Assembly (NCBI GenBank): GCA_051648405.1
Contig: JBOFFC010000105.1
Coordinates: 1-19,595 of the forward strand
Reading direction: 5' to 3'
Source: JBOFFC01 sp051648405
GTDB taxonomy: Bacteria; Planctomycetota; Planctomycetia; Pirellulales; Lacipirellulaceae
Length of the DNA stretch: 19,595 nucleotides
Below the pieces are notes generated by a model. That model was not told where the DNA came from, ran no database searches, and saw nothing but the letters and a program-made list of their open reading frames with translations. The stretch's first letter is position 1, and the number at the start of each line of letters is the position of its first letter. Made by a program: the position numbers and the translations under genes. This document shows positions 8,314-15,333 of this stretch, one piece after another.

Positions 8314-8342
8314 ACTAATGAAACGCGAGTATGATAGTCCAA
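8314..8342 (-). promoter_or_regulatory. Weak sigma70-like promoter candidate for the esterase gene
   Basis: On the minus strand TTGGAC (8342-8337) is followed after 17 bases by ATTAGT (8319-8314), about 40 bases before the esterase ATG. The segment is more AT-rich than its surroundings. The -10 matches the consensus at only three of six positions, so this is a suggestion. Confidence 0.25.
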
Positions 8343-8364
8343 CGATGCGCGGGCTGCGCCGACT

Positions 8365-9456
8365 TCAGGCTGCGAAGCACGCCGCGAATCGGCCTGGGTC
8401 AAGCTCCGCCGATGGCAGGTCGGTGGGACGACCGAGCAGCAGCGCGACGATCAGCTCCGCCGTCGCCGGAGCGAATTGCCAGCCCGAGCGGTGGTGTCCC
8501 GAGGCGATCCACAGGTTGTCGATCCCCGGCGCCCGACCGACCAGCGGGAGCGCGTCCCCCGACTGCGGACGCAGGCCCGACCAAAACCCTTCGGCCGTGG
8601 CCAGCGCGAGCCGCGGCTCGATCGCGATCGCCGCGGCCAAGAGCTCGGCGCGCGCCGTTTCTGTGGTGCCGCGCGCGAAGCCGACGTCTTCGACCGTGGC
8701 GCCGACGAGCACCAACCCGTCGCCACGCGGCACCAAGTAGTACGGTGGTCGGTGGACGATCCGTTCGAGCGGGGTCGCGTCGGTGCGCAGCAGCAGGAGT
8801 TGACCGCGGATCGGCCTGCCCGGCGCCGTTGCGCCGGCGAGCTCGGCGAGGGCCGGCGTCCAGCACCCGGCGGCGAGGCAGACTTCGCTAGCGGCGAAGC
8901 GGCCAGCTGAAGTCTCGACGCCGACGATCCGCGAGCCCTCGAACGCGAACCCCCGCGACTCGACGCCGCTCACGACCCGAACCCCGCGGCGTTCGCAGCC
9001 GGCGACCATCGCCCGAAGTCGCCTCGGGTTGCGCACCTGAGCCTCGCTGGGGACCAGCCAGCGGCGCCGCTGTTGGTCGCGATCGACGGTCACCCCCGCC
9101 GCGCGCCAGCGCCGGAAGGTGCTTCGTAGTGCCTCGCGGTTCGCGTCGTCGTCGAGGTAGATGGCGCCGCAGCGGCGGTAGCCGTCGTCGATCCCCGTCT
9201 CGTCGCGCAGCACACGGGACCATTCCTCGTGGGCCCCGTCGGCGAACGCGGCGAGCCGGTCGAGGACGGGGGAGGGGACGTACCAAGACCGAGGGGGGAG
9301 CACCCCGGCGCCCGCCCACGACGCCTCGCGCCCCGGCTCACCCCGATCGACCAGCGTTACAGCGAGCCCCTCGGCGGCGGCCCGGTAGGCGATCGATAGG
9401 CCGATCGCTCCGGCGCCGACTACCAAGAGATCAGGAGTAGCGGCGGTGTCGCCCAT
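8365..9456 (-). CDS. FAD-dependent amine oxidase, glycine oxidase ThiO-like
   Basis: 363 residues, typical for the DAO family. The Rossmann motif GAGAIG (14-19) is followed by an acidic Asp37 that would bind the adenosine ribose of FAD, then ASWAGAG (45-51), the family's second FAD contact. Near the C-terminus GLRPQSGDALPLVG (about 294-307) and GHHRSG (320-325) match the glycine oxidase segments GLRPxTxDxxPxxG and GHxRNG. Arg296 and Arg323 are the likely substrate carboxylate ligands. Expected reaction: oxidative deamination of glycine or small D-amino acids to imine plus peroxide, which supplies dehydroglycine for thiazole synthesis when it is ThiO. No other thi gene is in the window, so the thiamin role is not supported by context. 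I start at ATG 9456, directly before the Rossmann strand. The frame continues upstream to 9858, but that part is a hairpin-rich non-coding stretch. Confidence 0.87.
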   Translation of the reverse strand: MGDTAATPDLLVVGAGAIGLSIAYRAAAEGLAVTLVDRGEPGREASWAGAGVLPPRSWYVPSPVLDRLAAFADGAHEEWSRVLRDETGIDDGYRRCGAIYLDDDANREALRSTFRRWRAAGVTVDRDQQRRRWLVPSEAQVRNPRRLRAMVAGCERRGVRVVSGVESRGFAFEGSRIVGVETSAGRFAASEVCLAAGCWTPALAELAGATAPGRPIRGQLLLLRTDATPLERIVHRPPYYLVPRGDGLVLVGATVEDVGFARGTTETARAELLAAAIAIEPRLALATAEGFWSGLRPQSGDALPLVGRAPGIDNLWIASGHHRSGWQFAPATAELIVALLLGRPTDLPSAELDPGRFAACFAA

Positions 9457-10080
9457 TTTGGTGAAGCTACGACTCGTTAAGGCGGAACGGGCGTTGGAGG
9501 AGTCGGTCGGCTTCCATCGTACACCCGACGGTGGGCGCCATCCTCGGGACTGGCTCCCGGCCTCGGGTATCCGCTGCCACCCCCCGCAAGGGGGGTATTG
9601 AGAGGTGCGCAGCGACTGGGCGGAGGCTGCCGCCGCAGCCCGACAGATGTATTTACCGCACCCCCCTTCGGAGGTATTCGCAAACGGAACCTGGCGGCGG
9701 CCCGCGCTATCGGCAGTAACCCGAGCAGCCGCCTCGATTTCCGACTTGGGCCCCCAACTTGGGGCAGTGGCCGCCCCGCTTCGGGCCCCGGAAAGCTCCG
9801 TGTCGGAGGCCTCCAGCGGCCCCTTCGTCCCCAGCGTAAGTCGCTTTGTGACAAGCATTTATGACCTGTTTGCCCGAACAACGGGCGGCTGCGTAGCATA
9901 GACGCAGACACGGGGGCCACCGATGGCCTTCGTAGTTCGCCGGACGGTTGAGACCGCCGGGCGCACGCCGCGGGGCTCGTGTGAGCCGCGCTCAAGGAAA
10001 GGAGTCCGCGAGAAACCGTTCGGCGCCGCGACACCACGATCAACCCCTAACGCGACCTCGCATCGCGATCGCTACGACGT
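9457..10080. other. 624-bp gene-free region rich in short hairpins
   Basis: The stretch lies between the divergent ThiO-like and HELGH genes. I found no convincing protein, tRNA, RNase P, SRP or tmRNA signature. It contains a chain of stem-loops: ACCCCCC-GCAA-GGGGGGT (9579-9596), a related hairpin at 9660-9675, CCCC-AACTT-GGGG (9752-9764), CCCG-CTT-CGGG (9775-9785), CTCCG-TGT-CGGAG (9796-9808), GGCCA/TGGCC (9915-9928) and GCGGGGCTC/GAGCCGCGC with a GTGT loop (9970-9991, one mismatch). The part from 9835 to 9900 is less GC-rich and could hold promoters. The content may be a structured RNA, long leader sequences or decayed repeats. Confidence 0.5.
9579..9675. repeat. Pair of related hairpin repeats with tetraloop-like loops
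   Basis: CACCCCCC-GCAA-GGGGGGTATTG begins at 9578 and CACCCCCC-TTCG-GAGGTATTCG begins at 9659. They share the CACCCCCC arm and the following TATT. The first has a perfect 7-bp stem and a GNRA-type loop. The second pairs as six positions with one C/A mismatch around CTTC. The two loops differ while the stem side is kept, which suggests repeated RNA structure rather than simple sequence duplication. Confidence 0.5.
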
Positions 10081-10815
10081 ATGTCCCGCGCCTTCGGCAC
10101 TCGCGACTACCACGGCAAGGGCCAGCAGCCCGGCAACCCGGCTCGCGCCGCGCGCCGTCGGAACTCGGCGGTCGCCAACGGGCGGTCGCGCGATCGTCGG
10201 CCGCGATCGCGCCGCGGTGTGGTCAAGTCCGACGCGTCGGTGCCGTTCTCGCCCCCCGAGGACTGGCACGAGCCCCAAGGCGCGACCGACGGCTACCGCA
10301 TTATCGTGCAGCCACCGGGCGAGGGCTTCCGCCACGCTTGCACCCCCGAAGACGCCCGGCAACGCCTCGCTCAGCTCCCCGAACAATTCTTGCGCGACCT
10401 CGAGGTCGTGCAGTTCAGCCGCATCACCCGCAAGAAGCAAAGCCTGCCGTGCTACGGCATGCAGTGGGGGACAACGCTTTACCTCTACCCCGTGGACGAC
10501 TCGCTGGTCGAGCACTTTGTGGCGCCCCCGACTCCGGCGATCGTCAACGAAGCCCGCATGTACGGCGGCGTTTGGGAAGGCCTCGGGGACGGTCGCTGGA
10601 CCCTTACCTGGACCGAAGCAACGCTCCGCGACTTCTACCTGAACAACATCCTGATCCACGAGCTGGGTCACCTGCTCGACGAGCGGAACACCGGCTACAC
10701 CGACCGCGAACGGTTCGCCGAGTGGTTCGCCACGGAGTATGGCTACCGCCAGACCGGAGGCGCCGCGACGCGCCGCCCGAAGGCGAAGGCCATCCGCCGG
10801 CACCACGCGGGCTGA
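10081..10815 (+). CDS. Putative HELGH zinc metallopeptidase, conserved hypothetical
   Basis: 244 residues. The first 55 are basic and low in complexity (many Arg, Gly, Ala) and look disordered. The rest is a compact domain ending in a likely zinc site: HELGH at 193-197 (His193, Glu194, His197), followed by Glu214 in RFAEWFATEYGY, a plausible third ligand of gluzincin type or part of the fold. There is no signal peptide or membrane helix, so it is probably cytoplasmic. I do not recognise a named peptidase family. The HExxH and the spacing to the downstream Glu recall small minimal gluzincin-like domains. The last 15 residues are again basic (KAKAIRRHH), and both basic ends could contact nucleic acid. 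It stands alone on its strand. The ATG at 10081 is the first start that excludes the hairpin-rich leader, and a start near residue 50 is also possible. Confidence 0.72.
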   Translation: MSRAFGTRDYHGKGQQPGNPARAARRRNSAVANGRSRDRRPRSRRGVVKSDASVPFSPPEDWHEPQGATDGYRIIVQPPGEGFRHACTPEDARQRLAQLPEQFLRDLEVVQFSRITRKKQSLPCYGMQWGTTLYLYPVDDSLVEHFVAPPTPAIVNEARMYGGVWEGLGDGRWTLTWTEATLRDFYLNNILIHELGHLLDERNTGYTDRERFAEWFATEYGYRQTGGAATRRPKAKAIRRHHAG

Positions 10816-10833
10816 TCTCCCGCGCATCGCCAG

Positions 10834-10991
10834 CTAGCAGCCCGTTGAAGAACGCCGTCGTGGCGTTTTTCAACCTCGCCAAGCTCACGGCCGCGCCGTT
10901 CGCGGCTCGCGAAACCGCGGCGAGAGCGCCACGGTTTCGACGCCGCCTCCCTGCGACGACGCTGCCTGTCGAAGAATCAACAGGCTGCTAG
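10834..10991. mobile_element. 158-bp MITE-like element with 15-bp terminal inverted repeats
   Basis: The left end CTAGCAGCCCGTTGA (10834-10848) and right end TCAACAGGCTGCTAG (10977-10991) are inverted repeats with one mismatch. The outermost CTAG is itself palindromic and could be, or contain, a target duplication (CTAG or TA). Inside lies a second inverted repeat at the left end: GTTGAAGAACGCC (10844-10856) pairs with GGCGTTTTTCAAC (10862-10874), 12 of 13 positions. Further in, CGAAACCG (10910-10917) pairs with CGGTTTCG (10932-10939). It encodes no transposase, so it would need one in trans. Its right end overlaps the stop codon of the short-chain dehydrogenase. Confidence 0.68.
10844..10874. 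terminator. Hairpin inside the MITE-like element, possible terminator
   Basis: A 13-bp stem with one mismatch closes over a five-base loop (GTCGT). The right arm contains TTTTT at 10866-10870. It sits 29 bases after the stop of the HELGH gene and 114 bases beyond the stop of the convergent dehydrogenase, so it could end transcription from either side. The T-run lies within the stem rather than after it, which is not the classic arrangement. Confidence 0.35.
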
Positions 10992-11893
10992 GCGGCCCGG
11001 AGGTCGGCGCCCGGCCCATCGACGAGCCCCAATCGCAGCCGCAGCGCCGTCAGCTCGTCCGGCGAGAGTGCGGCGAGGTCCCGACGCTTCTTCGCGACGC
11101 GGCGCGAGCGGCCGATCGAAAGGGCCGCGTCGAACAGCGTCGGGAGCAGACGCTTCGCGCCGTGAATCCAGCCACCGACCGGGTCGAGGACCGCGAGCGC
11201 CTCGTTCCGTTCGATCGCCCGCAGCGCGCGTCGCGCGACGCGCTCCGGCGAGACGCACAGCCACTTCGGCGGCTTCTTGGGCTGGCCGTCGTGGCGCTCG
11301 GGACGCGCCGCGGCAAAGAGCCCGGTGTCTACAAACCCCGGGCAGAGGGCGGTAACGCCGAGGCCTATGCGGCCGTACTCGGCGCGGAGCGACTCGCTGA
11401 AACCGACCATCGCGAACTTGGTCGCCGTGTACGCGGCGACGCGCGGCATGCCGCTGAGTCCCAGCACGCTGCAGACGTTCAGCACGTGCGCCTCAGGCCG
11501 AGCGAGCAGCGACGGCAGCAACAGCCGCGTCAGCTCGAGGTGCGAGTGGAGGTTCACCGCCAGCAGGCGGCGCCACTCCTCGGCCGGCATCGTATGGGTC
11601 GCCCCGTGGTAGGTGACCCCCGCGTTGTTCACAAGCAAGTCTACGCCGGCCCAGCGGTCAAGGACGCGGCTGGCGAGCCCGCCGAGCTCGTCGCTCGAAG
11701 CCGAATCGACAACGTACTCGCACGCCTCGCCCGAAAGACGCAGGGCCTCGCGCGCTGTCGCGGCGAGGCCCTGCGGTTCGATGTCCGAGAGTGCGAGCCG
11801 CACCCCGCGGCCGGCGAGCTCGATCGCCAAGGCCCGCCCGATGCCGCGCGCCGCGCCGGTAACCAACGCGGTTTTTCCAGCGAGCGGGCGCAT
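10988..11893 (-). CDS. Short-chain dehydrogenase/reductase (SDR, classical type)
   Basis: 301 residues. The cofactor motif TGAARGIG (12-19) and NNAG (89-92) define a classical SDR. The catalytic set is Asn114, Ser142, Tyr155 and Lys159 (YTATK). Asp37, at the end of the second strand (LSDIEP), favours NAD(H) over NADP(H). The family oxidises or reduces alcohol and carbonyl groups on diverse small molecules, and the substrate here is unknown. A C-terminal extension of about 60 residues beyond the core includes a hydrophobic stretch and a basic KKRR segment, similar to SDRs that act on lipid-like substrates near membranes. It lies 40 bp downstream of the PhyH/halogenase-like gene on the same strand, so the two are probably co-transcribed and may act in one pathway. 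Its TAG stop lies inside the terminal repeat of the MITE-like element. Confidence 0.9.
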   Translation of the reverse strand: MRPLAGKTALVTGAARGIGRALAIELAGRGVRLALSDIEPQGLAATAREALRLSGEACEYVVDSASSDELGGLASRVLDRWAGVDLLVNNAGVTYHGATHTMPAEEWRRLLAVNLHSHLELTRLLLPSLLARPEAHVLNVCSVLGLSGMPRVAAYTATKFAMVGFSESLRAEYGRIGLGVTALCPGFVDTGLFAAARPERHDGQPKKPPKWLCVSPERVARRALRAIERNEALAVLDPVGGWIHGAKRLLPTLFDAALSIGRSRRVAKKRRDLAALSPDELTALRLRLGLVDGPGADLRAA

Positions 11894-11933
11894 GGGGCTC
11901 CTCGGCGGGGGCTCGATATTAACGGGCGCCGTG

Positions 11934-13037
11934 CTAGGCGGCCAACCGCGGACGCACTTCCTCGTAGCCGCGGTCGAGGAGCTCGGCCGGCATCATCTTG
12001 CTGAGGCGCAAGTTGTCGTGGCCGCGGAGCTCGGCGACGCCCCAGCGGTCGAGGAAGTACTTGCCGCCGTTGTAGACCGAGCGGTAGTACTTCTTGCCCG
12101 GGTAGACCGCGACGTTCGTCGGGATCGCCCGCAGGTTGAAGGCGATGCGGTACTTGTCGGTCGTGTTGGCCGCCGAGCCGTGGATGCAGCGCTCGGTGAA
12201 CAGGATCATCTGGCCCGGTTTGCAAGGGACCTCGACGATCGGGGCTTCCGACTCTTTAAAGTCGAGCGAGAAGGCCGCGTTGTAGAAGCCCTCGGCGCCG
12301 CCGAAGCTGATCGTGCGGATCCGCTTGTGCGTCCCCGCCGCGAAGCGGAGGGCGCCGTTCTCGGTCGTCGATTCATCGACGGCGATCCAGGCCGTGATCT
12401 GGAACAATTCGTTCCGGTTGGCCGGGTGCAGCGCCGGGTCTTGGTAGTCCTCGACCATGAACGTGCTGGCCTGGTGCCACTGGATCGCCGGGGACCCGGG
12501 GCCCTTGTAGAAGATCTGCGACCGCCAGCAGTTGAGGTCCGGCCCCAGGATCTGCGCGATCCGGTCGGTGACGGCCGGCGACTTGATGTAATTCCACAGC
12601 CGCGGCATCTCGAAGTGCCGGTCGCGCGGCGTGACGAAGCCGTAGGTCTTCGAGTCGGTCTTCTCGATCGCCAAGAGGTCCTTCTTGAAGTCGCGCATCT
12701 GCTCGGGCGAGAAGACGTCGAACGGGCCGGCGAAGCCGTTCTCGTAGAACGAGCGCAGGTCGGTTTGGCTCATGCGGTGCTCGGGGGCGACGTCGGCCTT
12801 CGACTCGATCTTGGCCGGCATCTGGAACTCGCACGGCTGGTCGATGAACGCCTTGGTCATCCCCGAGCCGATCACCGCGCGGTACATGCGGTGGTCCCAG
12901 TTCTTGATGATCGCGCGGAGGTCGCGGTGCAGCGGCTTGGTGGGAAGGCCCAGCGCCTTGTAGGCCCACATCCCCCCGAGCGCCCCGCAGATGGGGAGAC
13001 GCTGCCATAGGGGACGACGCTTGGGATGCATGTTCAT
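11934..13037 (-). CDS. PhyH-superfamily Fe(II)/2-oxoglutarate enzyme, SyrB2-like halogenase candidate
   Basis: 367 residues. The core from about 89 resembles the SyrB2/BarB chlorinating enzymes as I remember them: FYENGFAGPFDVFSPEQM (97-114), ILGPDLNCWR (163-172), WHQASTF (187-193) and a VYP segment (311-313). The iron site reads His188-Gln-Ala190 with second ligand His286. Ordinary hydroxylases have Asp where Ala190 stands. In SyrB2 that Ala leaves room for a chloride on iron. Arg303 matches the 2-oxoglutarate-binding arginine of SyrB2, and Arg297 matches a second conserved arginine. An N-terminal extension of about 85 residues, with a weakly hydrophobic patch at 15-30, is absent from SyrB2. 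No carrier protein or peptide synthetase is present, so a free small-molecule or lipid substrate is more likely than a tethered amino acid. I chose ATG 13037, and Met3 is an equal alternative. A non-halogenating or inactive PhyH relative cannot be excluded. Confidence 0.82.
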   Translation of the reverse strand: MNMHPKRRPLWQRLPICGALGGMWAYKALGLPTKPLHRDLRAIIKNWDHRMYRAVIGSGMTKAFIDQPCEFQMPAKIESKADVAPEHRMSQTDLRSFYENGFAGPFDVFSPEQMRDFKKDLLAIEKTDSKTYGFVTPRDRHFEMPRLWNYIKSPAVTDRIAQILGPDLNCWRSQIFYKGPGSPAIQWHQASTFMVEDYQDPALHPANRNELFQITAWIAVDESTTENGALRFAAGTHKRIRTISFGGAEGFYNAAFSLDFKESEAPIVEVPCKPGQMILFTERCIHGSAANTTDKYRIAFNLRAIPTNVAVYPGKKYYRSVYNGGKYFLDRWGVAELRGHDNLRLSKMMPAELLDRGYEEVRPRLAA

Positions 13038-13094
13038 CGCGCGACGAACCTCGAACTTGTTCTGGGGAAGTCCGGTCGCACGCCGCGCCGGAAC

Positions 13095-13110
13095 GGGGCG
13101 CAACCGCCCC
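13095..13110. promoter_or_regulatory. Short GC hairpin in the halogenase-like gene's upstream region
   Basis: GGGGCG (13095-13100) and CGCCCC (13105-13110) form a perfect 6-bp stem with a CAAC loop, about 58 bases before the minus-strand start. The rest of the 229-bp space between this gene and the divergent VKOR gene shows no clear promoter. Role unknown. Confidence 0.25.
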
Positions 13111-13266
13111 ACCCCGTCCTATCGACCGCTGCGAACCGCAGGTTGAGCACAACCGCTACGCCTTGCCACCGGACCACGGCCTGACGCTAGCTGTTGCGGC
13201 GCCGGCGGGTAGCTAAGCTGGCGTAGACGGTTCTCGCCTTTCTGCTGCGCACGCGACCCTCCGCCG

Positions 13267-14697
13267 ATGGACAATGCGTCCCCCAACCCGCTGCTCGTCT
13301 GGCCGCTACGGCTGCTGGCGCTCGCGTCGTGTGGCCTAGCGGGGTACCTGTGGTACGCGTCGGCCTCGAGCGGCGGAGCGGTCGGTTGCGACTGGGCCGC
13401 GTTCGACTGCGACGCGGCGCTGGGGAGCGTGTGGGCCAAGTGGTTCGGGGTTCCCGTGGCCTCCCTCGGCCTGGGGTGCTACGCGGCGGCGCTCGTTGGG
13501 GGCTTCCTGGTCGGCGCCAAGTCGAGCGCCGCGAGCGGCCTCGGCTGGCGACTGCTCGAGTTCTGCGCCCCCGCCGCGGCGGGCGCCGCGGTGTGGTTCG
13601 TCGCCGTGCAGGGGGTCTCGCTCGGCAGTTTCTGTCTCTACTGCGTTCTGGCACACGCCTGTGCGCTGGGGGTGGCGCTGCTCGCGATCGCGCTGCGGGC
13701 TGCCGCGCCGCGCTCGACCGGCGCACCGCCGATGACCTTCTCCGGCGCCGCCACACCCACCGTTGCGCCCGTCGGCCCACCGTCGCTGGGCCTGCCGACC
13801 GTCGCGGGCATGCTGGCGGTTGTGGCCCTCGTAGGGGGGCAGCTAGTGATGCCCGCGCCCGCTCCAAAAGTCGTCGAAGCGTCCGAGCTGCCGGCCGACC
13901 TGGGCGTCGCTCTTTCGAGCACGCCGACGCCGCCTGCCAACGCCGAACCCCCCCGAGTCCCGAGCGCCGCGCCCGGCGATGCTCTCCCCGCCGACGGCGA
14001 CGACGCCGCGAGGGAGGACAAGCCCCCAACGGGAGCAGCGCTCGACATCCCGTCGCCGCGCCGCAGGCCGGGCGCCACACGGAAGGTGAGCTTCCTGCAG
14101 GGGCGCGTCGAGTTTGACATCTACACGCACCCGCTGCTCGGTTCCCCCGAGGCGCCGCACGTCGTGCTCGAGTTCATGGACTACGCCTGCCCGCATTGCC
14201 GGGAGTTCCACGAGAAGCTTGCTACCGCGCTGCGGCGATTCGAGGGGAAGGTGGCGGTCGTTGTCCTCCCCGTACCCAGCGAGATCCTCTGCAATCCCTA
14301 CGTGCCGAAGGCCCGGCCACAGACACGCGGCGCGTGTAAGATGGCGAAACTGAGCGTCGCGACGGCCAAGGTCGCCCCGCAGTCGTTCGGCAAAGTCCAT
14401 CGCTGGCTGCTCGAGGGGGACAGGCTTCCCGAGTTCGGCATAGCGCTCAGCGAGGCCCGACGGTTCGCCGACCCCGACGAGCTCAGCCTGGCGCTCGCCA
14501 GTGACGAAGTTGCTTCGCGGATCCAGGAGTACGTTGCCCTGTTCGCCGCGATGCGGTCGGCCGGCGTCACGGGGCTGCCGACGCAGGTCCTCAAAGACCG
14601 CGTTGTTTCGGGCCCCCCCAAGTCGGTCGATACGTTGTGCGAGCTGTGGGAGACGGAGTTCGAGCTGACTCCCGCAAAGGTGGACCTGCCGTTCTGA
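13267..14697 (+). CDS. VKOR domain fused to DsbA-like thioredoxin domain
   Basis: 476 residues. The first 145 form a VKOR four-helix membrane domain: the loop cysteines Cys41 and Cys48, Ser54, the FGVPVASLG stretch (60-68), and the quinone-site pair CLYC (123-126). A further hydrophobic helix lies near 178-195. A Pro/Ala-rich linker (about 196-270) leads to a thioredoxin-fold domain with CPHC (308-311), the DsbA-type active site, and a later TGLP loop with the cis-proline. The protein should insert disulfides into exported proteins: the thioredoxin domain oxidises substrates outside the membrane, and VKOR re-oxidises it and passes electrons to quinone. VKOR-thioredoxin fusions are known in bacteria that lack DsbB, so this is an expected but complete example. 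Two extra cysteines between 330 and 345 (in ILCNP and GACKM) could form a structural disulfide. The ATG at 13267 places the first helix at once. vsr follows after 30 bp. Confidence 0.9.
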   Translation: MDNASPNPLLVWPLRLLALASCGLAGYLWYASASSGGAVGCDWAAFDCDAALGSVWAKWFGVPVASLGLGCYAAALVGGFLVGAKSSAASGLGWRLLEFCAPAAAGAAVWFVAVQGVSLGSFCLYCVLAHACALGVALLAIALRAAAPRSTGAPPMTFSGAATPTVAPVGPPSLGLPTVAGMLAVVALVGGQLVMPAPAPKVVEASELPADLGVALSSTPTPPANAEPPRVPSAAPGDALPADGDDAAREDKPPTGAALDIPSPRRRPGATRKVSFLQGRVEFDIYTHPLLGSPEAPHVVLEFMDYACPHCREFHEKLATALRRFEGKVAVVVLPVPSEILCNPYVPKARPQTRGACKMAKLSVATAKVAPQSFGKVHRWLLEGDRLPEFGIALSEARRFADPDELSLALASDEVASRIQEYVALFAAMRSAGVTGLPTQVLKDRVVSGPPKSVDTLCELWETEFELTPAKVDLPF

Positions 14698-14727
14698 TCC
14701 CCACGGGTCGGTCGAAGGGGGGGCGTC

Positions 14728-15159
14728 GTGGCAGGTCGGACCCGCAGCGAGATGATGCGCGCGGTAAAAAGCCGCGACACGAAGCCCGAGCTCCTCGTCG
14801 CCCGCCTTGTACGGGCTCACGGCGTCCGCATCCGACGCGACGTCGCAACGCTCCCCGGCCGGCCCGATATCCTGGCGCCGCTGCCGCGGGGTGGGGGCTG
14901 CCGGGGCCTGGCGATCTTTGTCCACGGTTGCTGGTGGCACGGCCACGATTGCCGGCGCGGAGCCCGCGTTCCGCGGACCAACCGCGAGTACTGGCTTGCC
15001 AAGGTCGCTCGGAACCGCCGGCGTGACCGGCGCGTGACCCGCGAGCTGCGGGCCCTGGGCTACTCGGTGTGGGTCGTCTGGGAGTGCGGCCTGCTCGGCG
15101 AGCGGCTCCCCGCTAGGCTGTTGGGCCGCATCCGCCGGGTTGCAGCCGACCGCGAATAG
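14728..15159 (+). CDS. vsr: Very short patch repair endonuclease (Vsr)
   Basis: 143 residues, close to the usual length. Vsr nicks next to T:G mismatches that arise when 5-methylcytosine deaminates. Family residues are present: the RSxDTKPE-like start (15-21, Glu21), LPGRPDI with catalytic Asp47, FVHGCWWHGHDC (64-75) and VWEC (117-120). By alignment with E. coli Vsr, His66 and His71 are the catalytic histidines, and Cys68, His73, Cys75 and Cys120 are the zinc ligands. It looks intact. The start is GTG at 14728, preceded by an AAGGGGGGG run that could act as ribosome binding site. ATGs at 14752 and 14755 would remove part of the conserved N-terminus. It lies 30 bp behind the VKOR gene and may be co-transcribed. 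No cytosine-5 methyltransferase, its usual partner, is in the window. Confidence 0.92.
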   Translation: MAGRTRSEMMRAVKSRDTKPELLVARLVRAHGVRIRRDVATLPGRPDILAPLPRGGGCRGLAIFVHGCWWHGHDCRRGARVPRTNREYWLAKVARNRRRDRRVTRELRALGYSVWVVWECGLLGERLPARLLGRIRRVAADRE

Positions 15160-15333
15160 GTGAAACTACCCAGGCATTGGCGTCGGCCGCCTGGCCCATC
15201 CTGCGATTCGCCTAAGAGACGACCTGTCGGTGACCCGAAACTCGAGCGCTTCGCTGGCGTATAGAAACTCCGGGGTACCCCTGCGTCGAAGATTAGGTGT
15301 GCGCTATGATGGCATTGCGTCGATTCTTTAGAT

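Noticed and set aside
9457..9858. Upstream in-frame extension of the ThiO-like gene
   Set aside because: The added 134 residues show no family similarity and cover the hairpin-rich non-coding stretch. The Rossmann motif begins 10 residues after ATG 9456.
9477..10043. 188-codon minus-strand frame in the gene-free region
   Set aside because: The composition is Arg/Pro/Ser-rich with no domain, and the hairpin density argues for non-coding sequence.
9457..10080. Possible tRNA, RNase P RNA, SRP RNA or tmRNA
   Set aside because: I looked for the T-loop, GAGGAAAGTCC, GGAAGCAGC and terminal CCA-type signatures and saw none. A different structured RNA is left as a finding.
11613..13010. Open frame of 465 codons on the + strand opposite the halogenase-like gene
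   Set aside because: Antisense shadow. The minus-strand protein has the conserved iron-site motifs.
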